Source: JAEUIA01 sp034440255 (lineage in GTDB: Bacteria; Planctomycetota; UBA1135; GCA-002686595). Taken from it: a DNA stretch of 64,000 bases. The position numbers and the translations under genes are program-made. Every line of letters starts with the position of its first letter. Position 1 is the first letter of the stretch. Positions 43,808 to 52,419 of this stretch are shown here, piece after piece. The notes under the pieces were generated by a model. That model had not been told where the DNA came from and did no database searches. It saw only the letters and a program-made list of their open reading frames with translations. The stretch covers positions 1 to 64,000 of the forward strand of contig JAWXBU010000157.1 in NCBI GenBank assembly GCA_034440255.1, read 5' to 3'.

Positions 43808-46570
43808 ATGCTTCACAGCAGACCCGTAGTTTTGATGTTGGTTGCCGCGGCATTGTGCGCGGGCTGTAGCGGCGAGACCGGAACGCTTCAATCGGCGGCG
43901 GTCGAGTCCTGCATGCAGTGCCACAACGGCACGCTCGAGAACGATTACTCGGGGCCGGGCATCGAGAATCCGCACCCGTTCGAAGGAGCAGCTAACATCC
44001 GTTGCACGACGTGTCACGGCGGAAATCCCAACGGTACGGACATGGTGACGAGCCACGTTCCGCCTCCGCCTGAGATCGGCGACGACGCGTTCCAAACGAC
44101 GAATGCCAAGGCCTACTTCAATCGCCTCACGCTCGCGGGCATGGACAAGTTTCCCGACTACGAGGTCGGTGGGCAGAACTACACCGCGATCGACTACCTG
44201 CAGTTCGTCAACCCCGGCGACTTGCGCGTGACGAAGAACGCGCGCGGCTGCGGCGAGTGTCACGTCAATCACAGCGAAGCGGTGAACGACAGTCTGCTCG
44301 CGACCGAAGCCGGTGTGTGGTCGGGCGCTGCATTCGCGATCGGAGCAGACAGTCTGCTACCCGCGAATCAGAACTTGCACGGCGGAACGGCCTCGTACAT
44401 GGGCTTCCGCGCGACCGACGATCCGGCGTTCAACATCGCGACAGCCGTCGTCGGAGCGATCGGAGAGATCATCGAAGCGCCGGTCTACAGCGTGTTCGGC
44501 CAAACCGGCGGCAACAACATCTTCAATAACAACAACTACCTCGCCGCGGGGTTGGACGACGATCGCGATGCGCAGAATCGCGTGATCAGCGGTTCACCGC
44601 TCGCGAATCTGTTCGTCGAGCAAGTGTCGTTCACGTGCGGTGACTGTCACCTCGGTAGTGCGGGCGCGAACAATCGCGCCGGCGACTTCCGCTCGTCCGG
44701 ATGCTCGGCATGTCACATGCCGTATTCGTTGACGGGCAAAGCCGGCAGCAGCGATCCGAACATCAACAAGACCGAGCCGATCGATCCCGACGACATCGAC
44801 GAGCCCGAGCGACCGCACTTGAAGTCGCACCGCATCGCGAACGTCGCGAAGACCGGCACGGACGGTTTGCCCGTGCCCGGCATGAGCGACCACACGTGCG
44901 CCGGCTGTCACCAAGGCTCGAACCGTACGGTGCTTCAGTATTGGGGCATCCGCCTCGACCAGAATGCCGACGTCCGCAACAATCGTCAGTACCCTGCGAA
45001 TCCTGTTTCGAATCAGGGCACGTTCGGCGACACGCGCTTGTTCGATCCGGTCGCGGACAATCACACGTTCAACGGCCGCAACGGCAATCAGTATTTGCTG
45101 ACCGAAGACTACGACGGCGACGGACGTGACGACACGCCGCCCGATGTGCACTACGACGCGGGCATGGGTTGCATCGATTGCCACGGCAGCAACGACGTGC
45201 ACGGCGGCAACGTCGACGATCCGAATCGTCCGCTGCTCTCGCGCATGGAACAGGTCGTGGCCATTCAGTGCAACGACTGCCACGGCGGAATCGATGCGTA
45301 TGCAACGGTGCAAACGGGCACGACGTACGAAGGCGTGGCTGCGGACATCGGCGTGGATTCGAAGGGCAATCCGATGCGCCACGTCACGCGCGACTCGAGC
45401 GGCAACTACTGGATGAAGAGCCGTCTCGACGGGCAGGTCCACTTCATCCCGCAAACGCGCGACACGATCGTGAACAGCGGCAAGCTCAATCCGCTCGACA
45501 ATCAGCCTGTTTACAGCCAAAAAGCCAGCTACGCGATGGGCCGCATCGACACCGACGCGTCGAACGGAACGGGGCCGAAGCAGGCGTCGAGCGCCAGCGC
45601 CAGCTTCTCGCACACGGATCGCATGGACTGCATTTCGTGCCACGCTTCGTGGACGAACACGTGCATGGGTTGCCACTTGTCGGGCGAGTACAACACCGGC
45701 AACAACTTCAGCAACGTGACCGGCGAGCGCATCGTCTTCAAGCAGCGCACGGCCGACTTCACCTATCAATCGCCGCTGTTCTTCCAGCTCGGCGTGAACA
45801 CGCGCGGCCGCATCACGCAGTTCAGCGCGAACACGAAGGTGTTCTTCCAGTGGGAGGACAAGAACAACCAGCTCTCGCGTCGCTTCGGATTTTCGGATCG
45901 CTTGGCCGCGGGCACGGGGCCCGGCACGTCGGGATTCCCGTCGTTGTCGCACAACGCGATCATGGCGCACTCGATCCGCGGACGCGTCAACACGACGAAG
46001 GAAGGACCGCGCTACTGCGTGGCGTGTCACATGACGTCGACGGCCATCGCGACTTACGGCACGCAGTACGATGCGTTCCGCACGGCACTCGCGAACGGCA
46101 ATTTCGGAGCACTCGACTTCCAACTGTTGAAGCAGCACTTCGGACGCAACACGAGCAACCAACTGAACTCACCGTTCTTCGCACACATGGCGGCTGGACT
46201 CGGCACCGGGTTGTTCTTGTTCGACGAGTTCGGAGCACCCGTCAATCCGCTCGACACGCACACGGATCGCAAGGGCACCGACAACGTGCCGCCATCGACC
46301 GTGTTCGATCCGCTGCGCGTTTACTACGACCTCGACCGCATCGTGCAGCCTTCCGGCATCGCGAACGGCTCGAACAACCACGTGTTTCTCGATCCGCTCG
46401 TCGGACCGAGTCTGCGCGACGGTGCGACGGATCCGACGATGGCCGGACCGCTCGGCGCTTCGATCATCGAGATGCTCGCGGATCCTGTGAACGGGCTCGT
46501 GCTCGATGCGTGGCTCGATGCGAACGGGGCGGCTCAAGGCAATGCGAACGGATTCCTCGGCACTCCGTGA
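43808..46570 (+). CDS. Large 11-haem c-type cytochrome lipoprotein
   Basis: A 920-residue lipoprotein (lipobox LCAGC, Cys20) with 11 CxxCH motifs: CMQCH, CTTCH, CGECH, CGDCH, CSACH, CAGCH, CIDCH, CNDCH, CISCH, CMGCH and CVACH. Unlike the two smaller cytochromes it has long haem-free stretches (for example about 125-260 and 640-720), suggesting folded domains of a surface reductase or oxidase rather than a plain wire. A 191-base gap with a small GGCGG-T6-CCGCC hairpin (43736-43751) separates it from the preceding operon. It is the best candidate for the outer-face terminal component. It converges with the next minus-strand gene with no bases between. Confidence 0.9.
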   Translation: MLHSRPVVLMLVAAALCAGCSGETGTLQSAAVESCMQCHNGTLENDYSGPGIENPHPFEGAANIRCTTCHGGNPNGTDMVTSHVPPPPEIGDDAFQTTNAKAYFNRLTLAGMDKFPDYEVGGQNYTAIDYLQFVNPGDLRVTKNARGCGECHVNHSEAVNDSLLATEAGVWSGAAFAIGADSLLPANQNLHGGTASYMGFRATDDPAFNIATAVVGAIGEIIEAPVYSVFGQTGGNNIFNNNNYLAAGLDDDRDAQNRVISGSPLANLFVEQVSFTCGDCHLGSAGANNRAGDFRSSGCSACHMPYSLTGKAGSSDPNINKTEPIDPDDIDEPERPHLKSHRIANVAKTGTDGLPVPGMSDHTCAGCHQGSNRTVLQYWGIRLDQNADVRNNRQYPANPVSNQGTFGDTRLFDPVADNHTFNGRNGNQYLLTEDYDGDGRDDTPPDVHYDAGMGCIDCHGSNDVHGGNVDDPNRPLLSRMEQVVAIQCNDCHGGIDAYATVQTGTTYEGVAADIGVDSKGNPMRHVTRDSSGNYWMKSRLDGQVHFIPQTRDTIVNSGKLNPLDNQPVYSQKASYAMGRIDTDASNGTGPKQASSASASFSHTDRMDCISCHASWTNTCMGCHLSGEYNTGNNFSNVTGERIVFKQRTADFTYQSPLFFQLGVNTRGRITQFSANTKVFFQWEDKNNQLSRRFGFSDRLAAGTGPGTSGFPSLSHNAIMAHSIRGRVNTTKEGPRYCVACHMTSTAIATYGTQYDAFRTALANGNFGALDFQLLKQHFGRNTSNQLNSPFFAHMAAGLGTGLFLFDEFGAPVNPLDTHTDRKGTDNVPPSTVFDPLRVYYDLDRIVQPSGIANGSNNHVFLDPLVGPSLRDGATDPTMAGPLGASIIEMLADPVNGLVLDAWLDANGAAQGNANGFLGTP

Positions 46571-47107
46571 TCACCAACCGTGCGCGACGCCGAACCCGAC
46601 GTGCCAACGCACGGGTTCGAGCGGCGCGTAAACGGTGCGCGTGAAAGTGCCGCCGGTCGTGACGCGCACGTCGGCGAAGGAGAGGGTGAAGCGCAAGTTC
46701 AGCCCGCTCCAATCCCAATCGCGATCCGGCGCCGGAAAGGCGACGTCGAACGTGCTCGTCGTACCCGCGGGGACGCTGAGCACAGCATTCGGCGCGAGAA
46801 GCCCGCGCTCGAACGAGACCAGGTCGGCGGAGACGAGTGAAAAGCCGTCTTCGACGATCTGTGCTTCGACCGAGCCCAGATTCTCGAAGCGCACTCGGAG
46901 CTCGACCCGCCGCGGACGATTTTCTTTCGCGTTCGGCTTCGCGATGCCGAGCACGCTGACGAGCGCGCGTACTTGGCTGCCGGGCACCGCGTGTGCGGCG
47001 ACTTCGACTTCGAGCGGAGCGGGTTGATAGCGCGCGTCGTACCAACGCGACGTCGAGCAGGCGCTGGCGAGCAACGCAGTGCAGGCGATGAAACGTATCG
47101 AGTTCAT
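46571..47107 (-). CDS. Small beta-rich lipoprotein
   Basis: A 178-residue protein with a clean lipoprotein signal and LLASAC lipobox (Cys17) when started at the ATG at 47107. The mature part is a predicted beta-sandwich (RRVELRVRFENLGSVEAQI, then NAVLSVPAGTTSTFDVAF), resembling Ig-like or DUF4352-type folds. No catalytic motif. Function unknown. It is divergent from yaeQ. Confidence 0.75.
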   Translation of the reverse strand: MNSIRFIACTALLASACSTSRWYDARYQPAPLEVEVAAHAVPGSQVRALVSVLGIAKPNAKENRPRRVELRVRFENLGSVEAQIVEDGFSLVSADLVSFERGLLAPNAVLSVPAGTTSTFDVAFPAPDRDWDWSGLNLRFTLSFADVRVTTGGTFTRTVYAPLEPVRWHVGFGVAHGW

Positions 47108-47147
47108 GATCGTGGCTTCACCACGATAACCGCTAGGCTGCGGAGGC

Positions 47148-47690
47148 ATGGCCCTCCCTTCCACGATTCATCGCTTCCAAATCCAACTCGCGGACACCGG
47201 TCGCAGCGTGTACGAGGACCTCGACTTGCGCGTCGCGCGCCATCCGTCCGAAACGGTGCCGTTCTTGCTCACACGCTTGTTCGCTTACTGCATCGCTTTC
47301 GAGCCGGGCATCGCTTTCGCGAGCGGGCTGTCGGAACCGGATGACCCCGCGTTGTGGGTCAAGGATCTGACGGGTCAGACCAAGGTGTGGATCGAAGTCG
47401 GATTGCCGGCCCCCGAGCGCTTGCACAAGGCGTCGAAGAGCATCGGAAACGTGCTTGTTTTCCCGCACAAACGCATCGATCTGTGGCTGCGGCAGTGTGA
47501 AGAAACGCACATCCACCGCGCCGCCGACATTCGAGTCGTGTTGCTCGAGCAGTCGTTCCTGGCCGAGCTCGAAGCGCGGCTGGACCGCAACGTGAAGATG
47601 GACGTGTCCATCAACGACGGCCACATGTACGTCACCTGGAACGGCGTGGTTTCGAGCACCACGATCGAAGAGCGCATGCTCGCGCAATGA
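47148..47690 (+). CDS. yaeQ: YaeQ family protein
   Basis: A 180-residue cytoplasmic protein, the normal length for YaeQ. Family landmarks are the start IHRFQIQLADTGRSVYEDLDLRVA read in parts, HPSETVPFLLTRLFAYC, PDDPALWVKDLTG and KVWIEVGLP. YaeQ has a PD-(D/E)xK nuclease-like fold and was reported as a suppressor linked to RfaH-dependent expression, but its biochemical role is unsettled. GGAGG sits unusually close to the ATG (one base). Confidence 0.92.
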   Translation: MALPSTIHRFQIQLADTGRSVYEDLDLRVARHPSETVPFLLTRLFAYCIAFEPGIAFASGLSEPDDPALWVKDLTGQTKVWIEVGLPAPERLHKASKSIGNVLVFPHKRIDLWLRQCEETHIHRAADIRVVLLEQSFLAELEARLDRNVKMDVSINDGHMYVTWNGVVSSTTIEERMLAQ

Positions 47691-47750
47691 GCGCCGATTC
47701 AGGGCGAGTCCCCTCTTCGACGAACGTCGACGATTCCCTAGTCTGCGTCG

Positions 47751-48590
47751 ATGATCTCGAGCCTCGTCCTCTGCATCGCTGCACTCCTCCCGACCTCCGA
47801 CGTCGTCGTCGCGCCGACGAAGCTTACGCTCCAAGAACTGGTCACGTCGGCACAGACCGATCCGGCGGCAGTCGTGCCGCTCATCATCGAGGGCAGTCAT
47901 CAGCTCGTGTCGATGCCGGTCAGCTCGGCCAAGTCACTCGGCGACACGCTCGAGCCTTTCTGCGATCGCGCGTTCTTCTCGCCCGAGCGCTTGCCTGGCA
48001 TGGAGCGTCTCGGACTCGTGCTGCACAAGATCGAGAAGGGCGAGAACCCGACGACGATCGCGCGCAAGTACAAGATCGGCGTCGGGATGCTCGCGTACTT
48101 GAATGCGGACTACGACGAAAAGAAATTGCGCATCGGTCAGACGCTGAAAGTGCTGAATTTGTCGAGCGAAACGCTTGCGATCACTGTCGCACGTTCGCAT
48201 TTCAGATTGACGGCATGGCGCACACTTCCGGGCGGCGGACACGCGCTCGTCAAGTTCTGCACGGTCGGCGTCGGCGCACCAGAAACTCCGACGCCGCTCG
48301 GCGTGACGAAGATCACGAAGCGCGTCCTGAAACCGACGTGGACGGAGCCGAACACGAACATCACGTACGCTCCGGAGGATCCGGCGAACGTGCTCGGCGG
48401 CTACTGGATCGCGCTCGATTCGGTCGGCATCAATCGCACCGGCATCGGCTTCCACGGCTACACAGGCGCGCCCGTCGAAGACTGGATTTCGAAGAGCGCG
48501 TCGCACGGCTGCGTGCGCATGCTGCAAAAAGACGTCGACCGCATTTTCCACATCGCGGTCGAGGGCACGAGCGTCACGCTGGCGGAGTAG
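47751..48590 (+). CDS. LysM and L,D-transpeptidase (YkuD) domain protein
   Basis: A 279-residue exported protein. A signal peptide (about 1-15) leads to an N-terminal region, a LysM peptidoglycan-binding module (about 93-140; TIARKYKIGVGMLAYLN) and an L,D-transpeptidase domain (about 150-279). The catalytic motif is SHGCVRM with the nucleophilic Cys, preceded by GFHGYTG holding the conserved His. Such enzymes make 3-3 crosslinks in peptidoglycan or attach proteins to it. Its presence indicates a peptidoglycan wall. Confidence 0.9.
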   Translation: MISSLVLCIAALLPTSDVVVAPTKLTLQELVTSAQTDPAAVVPLIIEGSHQLVSMPVSSAKSLGDTLEPFCDRAFFSPERLPGMERLGLVLHKIEKGENPTTIARKYKIGVGMLAYLNADYDEKKLRIGQTLKVLNLSSETLAITVARSHFRLTAWRTLPGGGHALVKFCTVGVGAPETPTPLGVTKITKRVLKPTWTEPNTNITYAPEDPANVLGGYWIALDSVGINRTGIGFHGYTGAPVEDWISKSASHGCVRMLQKDVDRIFHIAVEGTSVTLAE

Positions 48591-48593
48591 CGC

Positions 48594-49652
48594 TCACTTC
48601 GGCGTCGCGACGAGCTTGCGCAGCTCGGGGTTTCCGCCGATGCCCGAGAACGAATTGTCGCGCTGAGCGATGACGCGCCGATTCGAGTCGGCTGCGATCG
48701 CGAGTTTCATGTGCTCGATCGCGGCAACAGCGTCCATCTTGAGCGCGTGTATCGTCGCTGCGTCGTACTCGAGGGCCGCCGTCGCGATCTTGGCTTTTGC
48801 GCGCGGTGAGTTTTGTGCCTTCGTCCAAGCGGCCAGCGCTTCGTCGAGCTTGCCTTCGTCGCGCAGAGCGATCGCTAGGCCCGAGTACGCTGTTTCCTGG
48901 GCGAAACTCGCACCCGCGTCCGGCTTCTCGATCTTGACGAGACCTGCAAGTGCGCGCTCGTAGAGTTCGCGACGCTCAGCAGCCGGCATCTTCGTGCGCA
49001 CGCCGATTTCTGCCGCTGCGAGTGCGCAGGCCCAATCGTCCGTCGTCGCTTTCGACATCCCGGCGAGGAACGCAGCGCTGTCGTTTTCGGCTCGCATCAG
49101 GGCTGTATGCATGTGCTCCAAGACCGGAGCAGGCATGTCGTCGAAGGTCCCGAGTCGGATGACCGCATAACGCGCGCTCTTGATCATCTGCTCGAAATCG
49201 GCGCGCGAAATCGGTGATACGCCGTCCTTCGCCAACGTGCCGATGGCGATGTCGAACGCCGTGTCGGCAAACGTCGGGAACGCGTGCCACGACAAGTTGA
49301 CGTACGGCGCTTCGAGATCACGTGTGGCTTCCGTGCACGCGGTCGTGCCGACGTCGAACTGGCCCAAACCGGCCAGTTTTCCGGTCATGAGCGACTTGCG
49401 CCACTCCCCGCTCGGCTTCACTTCGCCGTAGGCCGAAACGACCATGATCGTCCCGTCACCGCGCAACTTGCCCTGCGCGATCGCGCGGTCGGCGTAGCGG
49501 CGACGCAGCGACGTGATGACGACGTCGTCGCTCTCGAAATCAGGCAATTCCAAGCGGACGGCTGCGCCGGTCGTCGCCTGTTGCAAGACGACGGGCTGCA
49601 TCGGTTTCGCGACGGGGGCTTGGAGAGCGAGGGCGAGGAAGGCGGAAATCAT
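48594..49652 (-). CDS. Secreted helical-repeat protein of unknown function
   Basis: A 352-residue protein with a short signal-like N-terminus (MISAFLALALQAPVA). The N-terminal half (about 20-160) is mixed alpha/beta; the second half contains TPR-like helical pairs (ETAYSGLAIALRDEGKLDEA and AVAAIEHMKLAIAADSN). No catalytic motif found. It converges with the L,D-transpeptidase gene with 3 bases between. Confidence 0.72.
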   Translation of the reverse strand: MISAFLALALQAPVAKPMQPVVLQQATTGAAVRLELPDFESDDVVITSLRRRYADRAIAQGKLRGDGTIMVVSAYGEVKPSGEWRKSLMTGKLAGLGQFDVGTTACTEATRDLEAPYVNLSWHAFPTFADTAFDIAIGTLAKDGVSPISRADFEQMIKSARYAVIRLGTFDDMPAPVLEHMHTALMRAENDSAAFLAGMSKATTDDWACALAAAEIGVRTKMPAAERRELYERALAGLVKIEKPDAGASFAQETAYSGLAIALRDEGKLDEALAAWTKAQNSPRAKAKIATAALEYDAATIHALKMDAVAAIEHMKLAIAADSNRRVIAQRDNSFSGIGGNPELRKLVATPK

Positions 49653-49778
49653 TTCGGTGAGAGCTCCATGGAGACGATCCAGACACGTACGAGAGAAGCG
49701 TACCGCTTCGTTGGCGCCGATCCGTTACCTTCTTCCCTTCGTCGGTAGGTCAGGTCGAGCCGCAGCGATTCCGTCACG

Positions 49779-51020
49779 ATGTTCAGCCTTTTCTTCGTGT
49801 TTTTCAGCCTGTTCGCGCTAGCGCCCGACATGTTCCGCGCGTTGGAACTCGATGCAGCGATCGCGTCGGCGAAAACCGAGAAGAAGAACGTCCTCGTCGT
49901 GTTCCAACGTGCCGGCACGGGTGACACGAAAAAGCTCGACACGACGACGTGGGTCGATCGGCCCGTGCGCGAGTGGATCGGTCTGAAGGTCGTTGCCGTC
50001 AAGCTCGACGTCGTGAAGCACGACGAGTTGGCGACGAAGATGCGCGTCCACGTCACGCCGACGCTGATCTTCTTGAACGAGTCCGGGAGTGAGATCGATC
50101 GCATCACGGGGTACGTCGACGGGCGCACGTTTCTAGCCGAGACGAAATCCATCTTCGGCGGCGCGGATCCCGTGGAGCGCGCGCGCAAACGGCTGGAGCT
50201 GGCGCCGAACGATCCTCACCGGCGTATCGATCTCGCGCTCTTGCTCGGTGATCGCGGTGATTTCGCGGCGTCGCTCGCAGAACTGATGTGGTGCTGGGAT
50301 CACGGCACCGAGATCGATCCGTCGTTCGCGGAAACGCGCGGTTCGTTCCTACTCGGCGAACTGTTGCGTCTGTCGCGCATTCATCCGCCGGCAGGCGACG
50401 CGTTGGCGGGCCGCGCGAAAGGGATTTACCAGCGTGTCGTCGGGTGCGTCGTCACTGAGTCCGAACTGGCCGATTTCCTGCTGTTGAACCGCGAGTTGCA
50501 GCAACAGGAGCGCACGTTGGCCGCTTTCGACGCGCTCTCGTCCGGGACCGAAGCGTGCGTCGCGTTGCGCGACCGCTTGGCCCCGCTCGCCGTCGATCCT
50601 CTGATCGATTCGCGGCGATACAAAGAAGCGCTGGCGCTGATCGGGGATCCGCGCGCGTATTTCAATCGGCTCGGGGCGGAGTTTCGCGCTTCATCCGAGC
50701 GCATCGAAAAGGAGCGCCCAGGCGATTCACTCACGGTCATCGACGCGAACAAGCGCGCCGTGCGCAGCGCATCCGTCCGCATCTACGAAGCGCTGCTCGG
50801 CGCAACACAGTTCGACGATGCCGAATCGTTCGCGCAGCTGGTCGTCGCGTTCGACGGTCGTGGCGCGACTCACTGTGCGTTGATCGTCGCTGCTTTGAAG
50901 TTGGAAGCGCACGGACAGGCGCGGGCCTTGGTCGGGCGTGCGCTCGCGGATACGAAATTGACGCCGACCGAAAAAGAAGACGTGCGCAAGCTCGCGCGTG
51001 CGATCATCCAGCCGAAGTGA
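49779..51020 (+). CDS. Thioredoxin-fold protein without CxxC, with TPR-like tail
   Basis: A 413-residue exported protein. After a hydrophobic N-terminus (about 1-15), residues 20-125 follow a thioredoxin/DUF255-like fold (KKNVLVVFQRAGTGDTKKLD, then VHVTPTLIFLNESG with the cis-proline). The position of the redox motif reads RAGTGDTKK, so both cysteines are missing. The remaining 280 residues are helical repeats. Probably a structural or binding protein. The fluoride channel gene starts 4 bases after its stop, so they may share a transcript. Confidence 0.75.
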   Translation: MFSLFFVFFSLFALAPDMFRALELDAAIASAKTEKKNVLVVFQRAGTGDTKKLDTTTWVDRPVREWIGLKVVAVKLDVVKHDELATKMRVHVTPTLIFLNESGSEIDRITGYVDGRTFLAETKSIFGGADPVERARKRLELAPNDPHRRIDLALLLGDRGDFAASLAELMWCWDHGTEIDPSFAETRGSFLLGELLRLSRIHPPAGDALAGRAKGIYQRVVGCVVTESELADFLLLNRELQQQERTLAAFDALSSGTEACVALRDRLAPLAVDPLIDSRRYKEALALIGDPRAYFNRLGAEFRASSERIEKERPGDSLTVIDANKRAVRSASVRIYEALLGATQFDDAESFAQLVVAFDGRGATHCALIVAALKLEAHGQARALVGRALADTKLTPTEKEDVRKLARAIIQPK

Positions 51021-51024
51021 CGCG

Positions 51025-51408
51025 ATGGACAAGCTCGTGATCGTGATGGTCGGTGGTGCGCTCGGATCCGGAGCGCGTTGGCTCGTCGGCGTCGCCTTGG
51101 CGGGACACTCGAGCGCGAAGTGGCCGCTCGGAACGTTGGCAGTGAACGTCGTCGGCTCTTACGCGATGGGATTGGTGACGCAGCTTGCGACACAGAACGG
51201 CGCTTTTTCGGCCGAGAAACGCCTGTTCATCGCGACTGGACTGCTCGGCGGATTCACGACGTATTCGAGTTTCAATCAGGAGACGCTCGACCTCGTGAAC
51301 GCCGGTGCGTGGACTTCGGCATTGGTTTACGCGGCGACGGCTGCGGTCGTGTGCCTGGCCGCCGGATTCGCGGGAATGGCGACCGCACGCGCCCTCGCGG
51401 CGACCTGA
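51025..51408 (+). CDS. crcB: Fluoride ion channel CrcB/Fluc
   Basis: A 127-residue protein with four membrane helices, the normal Fluc size. Signatures GGALGSGARW, GTLAVNVVGSYAMG with the conserved Asn, and GLLGGFTTYSSFNQE with the Phe/Ser lining the pore are all present. Fluc dimers export fluoride and protect enolase and pyrophosphatase. Expression often depends on a fluoride riboswitch, but there is only a 4-base gap upstream and I see none. Confidence 0.93.
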   Translation: MDKLVIVMVGGALGSGARWLVGVALAGHSSAKWPLGTLAVNVVGSYAMGLVTQLATQNGAFSAEKRLFIATGLLGGFTTYSSFNQETLDLVNAGAWTSALVYAATAAVVCLAAGFAGMATARALAAT

Positions 51409-51420
51409 TACGATCGAAAG

Positions 51421-52419
51421 ATGCAGCGCGTCCTCGAACTCATCCGCACTGCGGGTGCCGAGCCCTGTCACGAGACGCGCTTGTTGCGGACGTGGCTCGC
51501 CGGCAAACCGCTCGTGGAAGCGACGAAGGCACGCGATCTGCAGTTGAAGAAGTCCTTGATCGAAGCGCTGCCCGCGATCGAGGCCGAGTTACGCGCGATC
51601 GTGCGCGTCGAAACCGAGCACGCCGGCGCCGATGGTTCGCTGCGGTTCGTTCTCGCTCTCGCCGACGACAAGACGGTCGAGAGCGTGCTCCTGCCGCGAG
51701 ACGGCTTGTGCATTTCGTCGCAAGTCGGCTGCGCGGTCGGTTGCGTGTTCTGCATGACCGGTCGATCGGGTCTGTTGCGACAGATGACGAGTCGCGAGCT
51801 GGTGGCGCAAGTCGTCTTGGCGCGCACGCGCCGAGTGGTTCGTCGCGTCGTGTTCATGGGAATGGGAGAACCTTCGCACAATCTCACGAACGTGCTCGAA
51901 GCGATCACCGTCCTCGGCACCGTCGGCGATTTGGGGCACAAAAACCTGGTGTTTTCGACGGTGGGCGACCCGCGCGTGTTCGAGCGCTTGCTCGCCAATC
52001 CGGTGAAGCCTGCGCTCGCGATCTCGCTGCACACGACGAACGCTGAACTGCGCGCACAGCTCGTGCCGCGCGGTCCGCGCTTCGAGCCAGCCGACTTGAT
52101 CGCGCAAGCCGAGGCATACGCGCGCGCGACCCGACATCCGATTCAATATCAATGGACGTTGATCGAAGGCGTAAACGACGGCGACGACGAGCTCGCTCGC
52201 TTGACCGAGCTGATGCAGGGTCGCTACGGCTACATCAACTTCATCCCCTACAACGACATCGAGGGCGTCGATTTCAAGCGTCCGTCGATCGATCGCGCCC
52301 GCAAGATGTCTCAGCATCTCCATCAGTACGGCGTGCTCTGCAAATTGCGCCGCAGCGCCGGCCAGGATGTCGATGGAGCGTGCGGGCAGTTGCGTGCGCG
52401 GACTCTGACTCGCTCTTGA
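51421..52419 (+). CDS. rlmN: Radical SAM 23S rRNA (A2503)/tRNA methyltransferase RlmN
   Basis: A 332-residue radical SAM enzyme. CAVGCVFCMTG supplies the CxxxCxxC cluster cysteines, VVFMGMGEPSHN the GGE-like SAM motif, and the C-terminal VDGACGQL the second catalytic cysteine used for the methyl-protein intermediate. RlmN methylates C2 of A2503 in 23S rRNA and A37 of some tRNAs. The related antibiotic-resistance enzyme Cfr has the same layout, so strict identity needs phylogeny. It follows crcB by 12 bases. Confidence 0.92.
   Translation: MQRVLELIRTAGAEPCHETRLLRTWLAGKPLVEATKARDLQLKKSLIEALPAIEAELRAIVRVETEHAGADGSLRFVLALADDKTVESVLLPRDGLCISSQVGCAVGCVFCMTGRSGLLRQMTSRELVAQVVLARTRRVVRRVVFMGMGEPSHNLTNVLEAITVLGTVGDLGHKNLVFSTVGDPRVFERLLANPVKPALAISLHTTNAELRAQLVPRGPRFEPADLIAQAEAYARATRHPIQYQWTLIEGVNDGDDELARLTELMQGRYGYINFIPYNDIEGVDFKRPSIDRARKMSQHLHQYGVLCKLRRSAGQDVDGACGQLRARTLTRS

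Noticed and set aside
44594..46162. 522-codon minus-strand open frame
   Set aside because: Antisense to the 11-haem cytochrome, whose CxxCH motifs prove the plus-strand frame.
51009..51024. Fluoride riboswitch before crcB
   Set aside because: Only 4 bases separate crcB from the preceding gene and no riboswitch core is visible there.
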